Shown here: one piece after another, positions 19,434 to 27,228 of the stretch
How positions within the stretch are numbered: the stretch's first letter is position 1
How the letters are laid out: every line of letters begins with the position of its first letter
Origin: Pararhizobium antarcticum
GTDB taxonomy: Bacteria; Pseudomonadota; Alphaproteobacteria; Rhizobiales; Rhizobiaceae
Length of the DNA: 64,000 nt
Assembly (NCBI RefSeq): GCF_001885585.1
Contig: NZ_LSRP01000075.1
Coordinates: 1 to 64,000 of the forward strand
Reading direction: 5' to 3'
Translations under genes and position numbers: made by a program
The notes under the pieces: model-generated
Databases searched by the model: none
What the model saw: only the letters and a program-made list of their open reading frames with translations
Told to the model about the DNA's origin: nothing

Positions 19434-20423
19434 ATGACACTGATGAAGAATATCCTGTCCCGTCGCGCGTTCACCAGCCTTGCTGGCGCTGCGGTTTTTG
19501 CAACCATGATGCCGATGCCATCGTTCGCACAGGACGTGACCATCCCGATCATCGTCAAGGACACGACGTCCTTCTACTGGCAGATCGTTCTGGCTGGCGC
19601 ACGCGCTGCCGGCAAGGATCTCGGCGTCAACGTTCCGGAACTGGGCGCGCAGTCGGAATCCGACATCAACGGCCAGATCAGCATTCTTGAAAACGCCGTT
19701 GCCGGCGCACCGGCAGCTGTCGTGATCTCGCCAACCGAGTTCAAGGCGCTCGGCAAGCCGATTGACGAAGCGGCCAAGGCTGTTCCGATCATCGGCATCG
19801 ATTCCGGCGCTGACTCGAAGGGGTTCACCTCCTTCCTGACCACCGACAACGTCCAGGGCGGCCGTATCGCTGCTGACGGTCTGGCCGCTGCCATCAAGGA
19901 AGCGACCGGCAAGGAAGAGGGCGAAATCGCCATCATCACCAGCCTGCCAGGCGTCGGCTCGCTCGACCAGCGCCACGAAGGCTTCGTTGAAGTCATTGCT
20001 GCCAAATATCCAGGCCTGAAGGTTGTTGCCGACAAATATGCAGACGGTCAGGCAACCACCGGCCTCAACATGATGACCGACCTGATCACCGCAAACCCGA
20101 ACCTCGTTGGCGTCTTTGCTTCCAACCTGATCATGGCGCAGGGCGTTGGCCAGGCGATCGCTGAAAACAAGCTCGGCGACAAGATCAAGGTCATCGGCTT
20201 CGATTCAGACGAAAAGACGGTCGGCTTCCTCAAGGAAGGCGTGCTTGCCGGTCTCGTCGTGCAGGACCCGTATCGCATGGGTTATGATGGCATCAAGACG
20301 GCACTCGCTGCTTCCAAGAAGGAAAAGGTCGAGACCAATGTTGATACCGGTGCAAACCTGGTGACCAAGGCCAACATGGCAGACCCGAAGATCGATGCCC
20401 TTCTGAACCCGAAGGTCAACTGA
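19434..20423 (+). CDS. Sugar ABC transporter substrate-binding protein (ribose/xylose type)
   Basis: The N-terminus has a twin-arginine-adjacent charged start, a hydrophobic core and a likely cleavage after MPSFA, giving a periplasmic protein that begins QDVTIPIIVKD. The fold is the type I periplasmic binding protein (RbsB family): ENAVAGAPAAVVISPTE, the hinge region and GVFASNLIMAQGV. It would bind the sugar for the importer encoded next. The ATG at 19434, ten bases after GGAGGAG, is preferred over an in-frame ATG seven codons earlier that overlaps this ribosome site. It has 329 residues. Confidence 0.88.
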   Translation: MTLMKNILSRRAFTSLAGAAVFATMMPMPSFAQDVTIPIIVKDTTSFYWQIVLAGARAAGKDLGVNVPELGAQSESDINGQISILENAVAGAPAAVVISPTEFKALGKPIDEAAKAVPIIGIDSGADSKGFTSFLTTDNVQGGRIAADGLAAAIKEATGKEEGEIAIITSLPGVGSLDQRHEGFVEVIAAKYPGLKVVADKYADGQATTGLNMMTDLITANPNLVGVFASNLIMAQGVGQAIAENKLGDKIKVIGFDSDEKTVGFLKEGVLAGLVVQDPYRMGYDGIKTALAASKKEKVETNVDTGANLVTKANMADPKIDALLNPKVN

Positions 20424-20428
20424 TCGTC

Positions 20429-20469
20429 ATGCCGGCGGGACGCGGTTTATGACCGTGCCCCGCCGGCAT
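20429..20469 (+). other. Intercistronic hairpin 1 after the binding-protein gene
   Basis: ATGCCGGCGGG (20429-20439) pairs perfectly with 20459-20469, and the stem continues with four or five further pairs around a seven-base loop. No T-run follows, so it is more likely an RNA-stabilising or processing hairpin. Such hairpins keep the binding-protein message more abundant than the transporter genes downstream. Confidence 0.6.
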
Positions 20470-20486
20470 CAAGCCAGACGAATCAT

Positions 20487-20524
20487 CCCGCCTTATGGGG
20501 CTGTTGCCGCGTAAGGCGGGTTTT
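20487..20524 (+). terminator. Terminator-like hairpin 2 (attenuator) before the ABC ATPase gene
   Basis: CCCGCCTTA (20487-20495) pairs with TAAGGCGGG (20512-20520) and is followed by four T. The 16-base loop and short T-run suggest partial termination. With hairpin 1 it would reduce expression of the ATPase and permease relative to the binding protein. Confidence 0.55.
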
Positions 20525-20546
20525 CGAATATGGGGAGGGAGTCGCC

Positions 20547-22082
20547 ATGACAGGACTTCACGATATCACCAAGCTGCACGCCGAGGGGCACCCTGTTGCC
20601 AAGGGAGAGCCGATCCTCGAATTGCGCGGGTTGCAGAAGAAATATGGCGCCGTCGAAGCCTTGAAGCCGGCCAACATCACCTTCCTTTCGGGCGAAGTCC
20701 ACGCCATTGTCGGTGAAAACGGTGCCGGCAAGTCGACCCTGATCAAGCTCCTGACTGGCGTCATCCGACGCACCTCCGGCGAGGTCTTCTGGTGCGGAAA
20801 GTCCGTGCAGCTTGCAACACCGACCGAGGCGATCGCGCGCGGCATCAACGCCGTGCATCAGGAGGTCGTCCTCTGCCGCCATTTGACGGTTGCGGCCAAT
20901 ATGTTTCTCGGCGACGAGATCCAGGCCAACGGCCTGATGCGCAAGCGCGCCATGACAGAGGCCGCGCAGGCGGTTCTCGATGACCTCGGCTTCAACCTGC
21001 CGGCCGGCGCCCTGCTCAGCGATCTGACGATCGGCCAGCAGCAGCTGGTAGCAACCGCCCGTGCGGCGATGCGCGGCACCCAGTTCCTGATTTTCGACGA
21101 GCCCACCGCCTATCTCACCCGCCAGGAATCGGCGCAGCTGTTCCGGCTCATTCGCCGGCTTCAGAGTGAGGGGGTGACGATCGTCTACATCAGCCACCGC
21201 ATGGAGGAAGTCTTCGAATTGGCTGACCGCGTCTCGGTGTTGCGCGATGGAACCCATGTCGGAACGCGCCTGATCGGCGAAACCAATGATGCCGAACTGA
21301 TCTCGATGATGATCAACCGCACCATCGAGCAGATCTATCACAAGGAACACCTGCCGATCGGCGAAACGATCGTCGAGACGCGCGGCCTGTCCGGTCCGGG
21401 TTTCGATGATATTTCGCTGTCGGTGAGGGCCGGCGAGATTGTCGGTCTCTACGGGTTGATCGGTGCCGGCCGCAGCGAATTCGCACTCGGTCTCTATGGT
21501 CGCCAGCCCGTGAGCGGCGGTGAAATCTTCTGGCAGGGCGACAAGGTCAAGATCGCCAACGAGCGCAAGGCCATGGATCTCGGCATTGCGCTGGCGCCGG
21601 AAAGCCGCCGCGACCAAGGGCTTTGTCTCAACCTGCCGATCGGCCTCAACATCAATCTTCCGATCTTCGACCGGCTGACCAAGGGCCTCACCATCAACAG
21701 GCGCCGCGAGATCGAGAATGCCGACAAGCAGATCAGCGACCTGAAGATCAAGACGCCGACGCGGCGCGTGCTGGCCTCGGCCATGTCCGGCGGCAACCAG
21801 CAGAAGATTGTCATCGGCAAATGGCTGAGCCATGGCGCCAAGCTGTTCATCTTCGATGAGCCCACCGTCGGCGTCGACGTCGGCACCAAGGCGGAAATCT
21901 ACCGGCTGTTCGCCCGGCTCCTCGAGCAGGGCGCCGGCATCATTCTGATCTCGTCCTATCTGCCGGAAGTCTATGAATTGTCCGACCGGCTGCACGTGTT
22001 CCGGCAGGGCAAGCTTGTTGCCAGCCATACCTATCGCAGCGCGTCGCACGAGGAAGTGCTGACGCAGGCGATTGGCGTCTGA
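20547..22082 (+). CDS. Sugar ABC transporter ATP-binding protein (RbsA type)
   Basis: Two fused ABC domains make 511 residues. Domain 1 has Walker A GENGAGKSTL, the signature-region LTIGQQQLVATARAAM and Walker B FLIFDEPTAYL. In domain 2 Walker A is degenerate (GLIGAGRSEF), while the signature MSGGNQQKIVIGKW and FIFDEPTVGVD are intact; this asymmetry is normal for the RbsA/MglA/XylG class. It energises the permease encoded 48 bases downstream. The ATG at 20547 follows GGGAGGGAG. Confidence 0.92.
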   Translation: MTGLHDITKLHAEGHPVAKGEPILELRGLQKKYGAVEALKPANITFLSGEVHAIVGENGAGKSTLIKLLTGVIRRTSGEVFWCGKSVQLATPTEAIARGINAVHQEVVLCRHLTVAANMFLGDEIQANGLMRKRAMTEAAQAVLDDLGFNLPAGALLSDLTIGQQQLVATARAAMRGTQFLIFDEPTAYLTRQESAQLFRLIRRLQSEGVTIVYISHRMEEVFELADRVSVLRDGTHVGTRLIGETNDAELISMMINRTIEQIYHKEHLPIGETIVETRGLSGPGFDDISLSVRAGEIVGLYGLIGAGRSEFALGLYGRQPVSGGEIFWQGDKVKIANERKAMDLGIALAPESRRDQGLCLNLPIGLNINLPIFDRLTKGLTINRRREIENADKQISDLKIKTPTRRVLASAMSGGNQQKIVIGKWLSHGAKLFIFDEPTVGVDVGTKAEIYRLFARLLEQGAGIILISSYLPEVYELSDRLHVFRQGKLVASHTYRSASHEEVLTQAIGV

Positions 22083-22130
22083 TCGACGCCGGACGAGCGA
22101 TAAAATCAAGAAATTGCGTGGAGGAAAATC

Positions 22131-23105
22131 ATGAGCGTCGAGACTACAACGGAAACCGCCCCGGTGCCGAAAAGGGGCATGAACATCCTGTTTGGCCTGA
22201 CCTTGCTCGGGCTGCTGCTGTTCCTCTGGCTGTTGCTCGGCATGTCGACCACCAGTTTCTGGACGTCGAACAACATCAGCAACCTCCTGCGACAGGGGTC
22301 GATGACGGCCATCCTGGCCGTCGGTCAGACCTTCGTCATCATCACCGCCGGCATCGATCTGTCCGTCGGTGCCGTGGTTGGGTTTGCCAGCGTCACCATC
22401 GCCTGGCTGCTGCAGGCCGGCGTGCCGCTCTGGCCCGCCATGGGGCTGACGCTGCTGGTCGGTGTGGCCATCGGCGCGTTCCACGCTTTCGGCATCGTCC
22501 GCATGGGCCTGCCGGCGTTCATCATCACTCTGGCAACGCTGACATCATTGCGTGGCATCGGCCTTTTGATCACCAACGGCTCGACCATATCGATCAGCAA
22601 TGATGCCTTTACCGATTTCTCCCGTGCCGACTTCCTTGGCGTGCCCAGCCTGTTCTGGATGGTCCTGGTCGTTGCGGTGCCCGCCTATATCTTTCTGCAT
22701 CTGTCGCGCTGGGGCCGCTATCTCTTCGCTGTCGGCTCCAATAGCGAGGCCGCCCGCCTGTCCGGCGTCAACGTCAACCGGACCATCTATCTCGCCTATA
22801 TCCTGTCCTCAACCTGCGCCGCCTTCGTTGGCCTGCTGCTGGCCTCGCGCATCGGTATCGGCAATGCGACGCAGGCCGAAGGCTGGGAATTGCAGGCGAT
22901 TGCCTCGTCCGTCATCGGCGGTACCAGCCTGTTCGGTGCTGTGGGGTCGGTGCATGGTCCTTTGCTGGGCGCCTTCATCCTGGCGACGATCAACAACGGC
23001 GCCAACCTTCTCAACGTCAATTCGTTCTGGCAGCGCATCATCACCGGCGCGCTGATCATTATCATCGTCTATTTCGACCAGCTGCGCCGCCGCGCCAGCC
23101 GCTGA
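22131..23105 (+). CDS. Sugar ABC transporter permease (RbsC type)
   Basis: The protein has 324 residues with about eight to ten hydrophobic segments. ITAGIDLSVGAVVGFASV is the hallmark of the BPD_transp_2 (RbsC/XylH) permease family, and GRYLFAVGSNSEAARLSGV is the cytoplasmic loop that contacts the ATPase. GGAGG precedes the ATG. It completes a three-part importer whose substrate is most simply the sugar degraded by the flanking genes. Confidence 0.92.
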   Translation: MSVETTTETAPVPKRGMNILFGLTLLGLLLFLWLLLGMSTTSFWTSNNISNLLRQGSMTAILAVGQTFVIITAGIDLSVGAVVGFASVTIAWLLQAGVPLWPAMGLTLLVGVAIGAFHAFGIVRMGLPAFIITLATLTSLRGIGLLITNGSTISISNDAFTDFSRADFLGVPSLFWMVLVVAVPAYIFLHLSRWGRYLFAVGSNSEAARLSGVNVNRTIYLAYILSSTCAAFVGLLLASRIGIGNATQAEGWELQAIASSVIGGTSLFGAVGSVHGPLLGAFILATINNGANLLNVNSFWQRIITGALIIIIVYFDQLRRRASR

Positions 23106-23111
23106 CCGATC

Positions 23112-23143
23112 CTCCGTGGCGCTGGCTTTGCCGCGCCACGGAG
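23112..23143 (+). other. Intercistronic hairpin between permease and alcohol dehydrogenase genes
   Basis: CTCCGTGGCGC and GCGCCACGGAG form a perfect 11-bp stem with a ten-base loop. C-rich sequence follows rather than a T-run, so an RNA-stability element or weak attenuator is likelier than a full terminator. Confidence 0.5.
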
Positions 23144-23174
23144 CGTCCCCCCAAAACATGATTCGGACGTTGCC

Positions 23175-24194
23175 ATGAAAGCTGTTCTTTGCCCTGAACC
23201 CGGACGTCTGGAAATAGTCGAGCGACCGGCACTGCCGACGCCACCGGAAGGCTGGGTTCGTCTTGCGGTCAGCCATGTCGGCATTTGCGGCACCGACTAT
23301 CATATCTTCGAGGGCAAACATCCTTTCCTTGAGTATCCACGGGTCATGGGCCACGAGATTTCGGCGACAGTGCTGGAAGCGGGTCCTGGTGTTGCGCTGA
23401 AGCGCGGCACGCCTGTTATCGTCAATCCCTATCTGTCCTGTGGCACCTGCGTCGCCTGTCGGCAGGGCAAGCCGAACTGCTGCACCGCTATCAAGGTGCT
23501 CGGCGTGCACACCGACGGGGCCTTCTGCGAGGAAATTCTCGTTCCCGAGGCCAATCTCTATCCGGCTGGTGACCTGTCGCTGGAGGCTGCAGCCACCGTC
23601 GAATTCCTGGCCATCGGCGCCCATGCGGTGCGCCGCTCGCTGGCGCCGTCCGGTGTACGGGCGCTGGTCATCGGCGCCGGGCCGATTGGCCTCGGCACTG
23701 CTATTTTTTCGCGCATCGCTGGACATGCCGTGACGCTGCTGGATGCCAGCGCCGAGCGCCTCGACATGGCGGCCGACCGTCTCGGCTTTGCCTCTGGCAT
23801 TCTGGCCGGCGACGGCGCGCTCGACGCCGTCCTGTCGGCGACCGGGGGCGATGGCTTCGATGTTGTTTTCGATGCCACCGGCTATGGCGGCTCCATGGAA
23901 AAATCCTTCTCCTTCGTCGCCCATGGCGGCGCGCTGGTCTTCGTCAGCGTCGTGAAGGACGAGATCCGCTTTTCCGATCCCGAATTTCACAAGCGCGAAA
24001 TGATGCTGATCGGCAGCCGCAATGCGACGCGGGTGGATTTCGAGCATGTGGCGGCGTCGATCCGGGCAGGGCACGTCCCAATCGACCAGTTGATCACCCA
24101 TCGCACCACACTGGAGCGCGCAGTCGACGATCTGCCCCGCTGGGCACGCGAAAAGGCCGGTCTGATCAAGGCGGTGATCCAGGTCTCGCCATGA
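23175..24194 (+). CDS. Zinc-dependent alcohol dehydrogenase, L-galactonate/L-gulonate 5-dehydrogenase (LgoD) type
   Basis: This is a medium-chain zinc dehydrogenase. GICGTDYHIFEGKHPFLEYP and the next block VMGHEISA give the catalytic zinc ligands, NPYLSCGTCVACRQGKPNCC the four structural-zinc cysteines, and VIGAGPIGLG the NAD-binding loop. The DYHIFEGKHPFLEYP block resembles the LgoD/YjjN group, which oxidises L-galactonate to D-tagaturonate. This would feed the UxaB-like and UxaA-type enzymes. Substrate assignment is inferred from similarity and neighbours. The stop overlaps the lactonase start by four bases. Confidence 0.78.
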   Translation: MKAVLCPEPGRLEIVERPALPTPPEGWVRLAVSHVGICGTDYHIFEGKHPFLEYPRVMGHEISATVLEAGPGVALKRGTPVIVNPYLSCGTCVACRQGKPNCCTAIKVLGVHTDGAFCEEILVPEANLYPAGDLSLEAAATVEFLAIGAHAVRRSLAPSGVRALVIGAGPIGLGTAIFSRIAGHAVTLLDASAERLDMAADRLGFASGILAGDGALDAVLSATGGDGFDVVFDATGYGGSMEKSFSFVAHGGALVFVSVVKDEIRFSDPEFHKREMMLIGSRNATRVDFEHVAASIRAGHVPIDQLITHRTTLERAVDDLPRWAREKAGLIKAVIQVSP

Positions 24195-25024
24195 AGCGGA
24201 TCGATGCGCATCAGCATTACTGGACGCTTGGCCTTGGCCACAACAACTGGCCGACGCCGGACCTTGCTGCGATCCACCGCGATTTTACCCCCGCCGATCT
24301 GCGCCCGCACCTGTCGGCCTGCGGCGTGGTCGGGACGGTCCTGGTCCAGGCCGCCCCGAACATGACCGAGACGGAGTTCTTGCTGGATCTTGCAAAAACG
24401 GAAGACAGCGTTGCGGCCGTCGTCGGATGGATCGATGTCTGCGCCCCCGATGCGATCGCGGATCTTCGCCGGTTCAGCCAGCACCCGAAATTCAGGGGCA
24501 TCCGGCCGATGCTGCAGGGCATCGAGGAGACCGCCTATATCCTGCAGCCGGCGGCGCTCGCCACGCTCGAAGTCATTGCAGAAATGGGGCTGCGCTTCGA
24601 TGCCTTGATCCAGCCAAGACATCTGCCGGTGATGGCAGCGCTTGCGGACCGCCTTCCGGCCTTGCCGATCGTTGTCGATCATGGCGCCAAGCCATTCATC
24701 GAAAACGGCATTTCACAGCCCTGGCGCGCCGATATGGCGGCCCTGGCGGAGCGTTCCAATGTCTGTGTGAAGCTCTCTGGCCTGGTCACGGAAGCTGGTG
24801 AAAGCTGGTCGCTGGACCGCTTGAAACCCTATGCGCAGCATCTGCTCGATGTCTTTGGTGCCAGCCGCGTGATGTTTGGTAGCGACTGGCCGGTCGTCGA
24901 ACTCGCCGCGACCTATGAAGGCTGGATGCAGGCTGCGGATGATCTGACGGCGCATCTCGGCGAGACAGACAGGCATGCGGTCTTCTTCGGCACGGCCGCC
25001 CGCTTCTACGGACTTGTCGATTGA
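24191..25024 (+). CDS. COG3618 amidohydrolase, sugar lactonase (L-fuconolactonase/L-galactonolactonase type)
   Basis: The TIM-barrel hydrolase of 277 residues starts MKRIDAHQHYW, the HxH motif of the amidohydrolase superfamily (H7, H9). It continues with VVDHGAKP and ends with MFGSDWPV, whose aspartate is catalytic. COG3618 members characterised so far include L-fucono-1,5-lactonase and L-rhamnono- and galactono-lactonases. It would open the lactone made by the aldo/keto reductase. It overlaps the zinc dehydrogenase gene (ATGA) and is the last gene of the sugar locus. Confidence 0.82.
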   Translation: MKRIDAHQHYWTLGLGHNNWPTPDLAAIHRDFTPADLRPHLSACGVVGTVLVQAAPNMTETEFLLDLAKTEDSVAAVVGWIDVCAPDAIADLRRFSQHPKFRGIRPMLQGIEETAYILQPAALATLEVIAEMGLRFDALIQPRHLPVMAALADRLPALPIVVDHGAKPFIENGISQPWRADMAALAERSNVCVKLSGLVTEAGESWSLDRLKPYAQHLLDVFGASRVMFGSDWPVVELAATYEGWMQAADDLTAHLGETDRHAVFFGTAARFYGLVD

Positions 25025-25064
25025 ACCGACAGGCAGGGGCAAGCCACTTTACGTTATATCAAGC

Positions 25065-25088
25065 CCTGTCCTGTAGGGTCAGGACAGG
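25065..25088 (+). other. Hairpin downstream of the lactonase gene
   Basis: CCTGTCCTG and CAGGACAGG form a perfect 9-bp stem with the loop TAGGGT, 41 bases after the lactonase stop. There is no T-run, so factor-dependent termination or end protection is possible. Confidence 0.45.
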
Positions 25089-25119
25089 ATGGTTTGCCTC
25101 TCAGCGCTTCCGCCCTATT

Positions 25120-25134
25120 TGTTGCGTTGCAACA
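25120..25134. promoter_or_regulatory. Candidate PhaR-type operator upstream of phaZ
   Basis: TGTTGC-GTT-GCAACA is a perfect six-base inverted repeat with a three-base centre, containing the pattern TGC-N3-GCA. The polyhydroxyalkanoate-responsive repressor PhaR is reported to bind TGC-N-GCA-type palindromes in related bacteria, and the gene downstream is a PHB depolymerase. The link to PhaR is inference. Confidence 0.4.
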
Positions 25135-25241
25135 GCAAACTGCCTAGTGTCGCGTGTTGCTGCGGCGAAAAGAAATGAATGCAGGGTTGCGTCCAGTGGG
25201 GAGCGGCGTTGTCGTTGACGGTAACAAGGAGTGCGCTTCCG

Positions 25242-26516
25242 ATGTTTTACCAGCTTTATGAACTCAATCATGCAATGATGGCCCCGTGGCGTGCTGCTGC
25301 CGATGCCATGCGTCTCGCCTATAGCAATCCGCTCAATCCTATTTCTCACACCTATATGGGGCGGGCCGCGGCGGCCGGTCTCGAGGTGTTCGAACGTTCG
25401 ACGCGACGCTACGGCAAGCCGACCTTCGGTCTGCCGGAAACCGTGATAGACGGCGTGCCTGTGGGCGTCACGGAAAAAATCGTCTGGCGCGAGGCATTCT
25501 GCAATCTCCTGCATTTCCAGCGTGCTTTGCCAAAGGGCCGGGCTTCAGACCCCAAGGTGCTGATCGTCGCGCCGATGTCCGGCCACTATGCAACGCTGCT
25601 CCGCGGCACGGTTGAAGCCATGCTGCCGAATTCCGACGTCTACATCACCGACTGGATCGACGCGCGCACGGTGCCGCTCGCTGAAGGCACGTTCGATCTC
25701 GACGATTACATCGATTACGTCATCAACATCCTGCATTTTCTCGGACCGGACACGCATGTGATCGCGGTGTGCCAGCCGGCCGTGCCGGTTCTGGCTGCCG
25801 TTGCCATCATGGAAGCCAATGATGATCCGCTGTCGCCAGCCTCGATGACGCTGATGGGCGGGCCGATCGATACGCGCATCAATCCGACGGCGGTCAACAA
25901 GCTTGCCCAGGAAAAGCCGATCGAATGGTTCCGCGACAACGTCGTGATGCCGGTGCCGTTTCCGCTCGCCGGTTTCATGCGCCAGGTCTATCCGGGCTTC
26001 CTGCAACTGTCCGGTTTCATGTCGATGAATCTCGATCGCCACCTGACGGCGACCAAGGATTTCTTCGACCACCTCGTCAAGAACGATGGCGACGCGGCGG
26101 AAAAGCACCGCGATTTCTATGATGAATACATGGCGGTCATGGATCTGACCGCCGAGTTCTACCTGCAAACTGTCGACGTCGTGTTCATTCAGCATGCCCT
26201 GCCGAAGGGTGAGATGATGCATCGCGGCCAGAGGGTCGATACGACGGCCATCCGCAAGGTGGCGCTGCTGACAGTCGAGGGCGAGAACGACGATATCTCG
26301 GGCGTCGGCCAGACCATGGCGGCGCAGACGATCTGCACGAATATCCCCGACACGATGCGGCTTCACTACATGCAACCGGATGTCGGGCATTACGGCGTCT
26401 TCAACGGCTCGCGCTTCCGCCGCGAGATCGCTCCGCGGATTTCGGCTTTCCAGCGCGAACACGCCCGCAGCGCCAGACCGGTGCGGCGCGTCATCAAGGG
26501 CGGAAAGTCTGCCTGA
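25242..26516 (+). CDS. phaZ: Intracellular polyhydroxybutyrate depolymerase
   Basis: The alpha/beta-hydrolase of 424 residues fits the intracellular PhaZ family, which degrades native PHB granules. MFYQLYELNHAMMAPWRAAA is the conserved N-terminus and the lipase-box equivalent is CQPAVP with a cysteine nucleophile (C177), as known for this family. The conserved final histidine lies in QPDVGHYGVFNGSRFR. The ATG at 25242 follows AAGGAG by ten bases; the frame opens 63 bases earlier without conserved sequence. It stands alone between hairpins. Confidence 0.92.
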   Translation: MFYQLYELNHAMMAPWRAAADAMRLAYSNPLNPISHTYMGRAAAAGLEVFERSTRRYGKPTFGLPETVIDGVPVGVTEKIVWREAFCNLLHFQRALPKGRASDPKVLIVAPMSGHYATLLRGTVEAMLPNSDVYITDWIDARTVPLAEGTFDLDDYIDYVINILHFLGPDTHVIAVCQPAVPVLAAVAIMEANDDPLSPASMTLMGGPIDTRINPTAVNKLAQEKPIEWFRDNVVMPVPFPLAGFMRQVYPGFLQLSGFMSMNLDRHLTATKDFFDHLVKNDGDAAEKHRDFYDEYMAVMDLTAEFYLQTVDVVFIQHALPKGEMMHRGQRVDTTAIRKVALLTVEGENDDISGVGQTMAAQTICTNIPDTMRLHYMQPDVGHYGVFNGSRFRREIAPRISAFQREHARSARPVRRVIKGGKSA

Positions 26517-26536
26517 GGCATTTGCCTGTCACGGAT

Positions 26537-26580
26537 TTCCTCCATTCTGATCAGCCACTTGATCGATTGGAATGGAGGAA
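26537..26580 (+). other. Compound inverted repeat downstream of phaZ
   Basis: TTCCTCCATTC (26537-26547) pairs with GAATGGAGGAA (26570-26580); inside it GATCA pairs with TGATC around a six-base loop. No T-run follows. A second looser repeat, CTCGTTA (26614) with TAACGAG (26647), lies before the next gene. The first may end the phaZ message; the second is unexplained. Confidence 0.45.
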
Positions 26581-26664
26581 TATCTTGCGGAGGCGGGAAA
26601 GCCTTCCCACATTCTCGTTAGCGGGTCGCACAGGGCGGCCCACTGTTAACGAGGACTTCCACAG

Positions 26665-27087
26665 ATGAACCAATCCGCATTGATCCGTCCGGACTGGACG
26701 CCCGCGACCATCGCAATGATGGTTCTCGGTTTCGTGGTTTTCTGGCCGCTCGGCCTGGCCATGCTCGCCTATATCATCTTCGGCGAACGGCTGAAGACCT
26801 TCAAGAAGGATGCCAACGACACCGTCGATGGCGTGTTTTCGTCCTTCAAGCGCGGCGGTCGCAACCGCTACCGCCCGTCCTTTGGCACCGGCAACGTTGC
26901 TTTCGATGACTGGCGCGACGCCGAACTGGCCCGCCTCGACGAGGAACGCCGCAAGCTGGACGAAATGCGCGAGCAGTTCGATAGCTACGTGCGTGAACTT
27001 CGCCGCGCCAAGGACCAGGACGATTTCGATCGTTTCATGCGCGAGCGCAATTCGAGCGGATCGGTTCCCGGTTTCCCGGCAAACTGA
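26665..27087 (+). CDS. DUF2852 small membrane protein
   Basis: The 140-residue protein matches the DUF2852 family, common in rhizobia and of unknown function. Residues 13-40 (TIAMMVLGFVVFWPLGLAM and onward) are one membrane segment. The C-terminal half is charged and likely coiled-coil, with WRDAELARLDEERRKLDEMR near residues 85-104. It appears single-gene, with a terminator downstream. Confidence 0.8.
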   Translation: MNQSALIRPDWTPATIAMMVLGFVVFWPLGLAMLAYIIFGERLKTFKKDANDTVDGVFSSFKRGGRNRYRPSFGTGNVAFDDWRDAELARLDEERRKLDEMREQFDSYVRELRRAKDQDDFDRFMRERNSSGSVPGFPAN

Positions 27088-27119
27088 TCCACAGCAGCCA
27101 GCTGTTTTGAGACCATCGG

Positions 27120-27150
27120 GCCGGCGCCTTCACCAGGGCGCCGGTCTTTT
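27120..27150 (+). terminator. Rho-independent terminator after the DUF2852 gene
   Basis: CCGGCGCC (27121-27128) pairs with GGCGCCGG (27137-27144), an 8-bp GC-rich stem followed by TCTTTTC. It begins 33 bases after the stop codon. Confidence 0.7.
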
Positions 27151-27228
27151 CTGTGAGACCTGCTTGTCGAGCGGGTCCGCTGTTACGTGAGACATGCACC
27201 CGCCAATCGAATCGGTTATCACCGTCAG

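Noticed and set aside
21993-21998. Other CACGTG cores (also at 29037 and 61575)
   Set aside because: Their flanks do not match TGTTN/AAACA, so they are ordinary E-box-like hexamers in coding sequence and not parS candidates.
20493-22484. Minus-strand open frame of 663 codons opposite the ABC ATPase gene
   Set aside because: The plus strand encodes a full ABC ATPase with all motifs; the antisense translation is a low-complexity mirror with no domain.
10497-25024. Recent horizontal island carrying the sugar locus
   Set aside because: Codon use and GC content look like the flanks by eye, and there is no integrase, tRNA or direct-repeat boundary. The accessory nature rests on gene content only.
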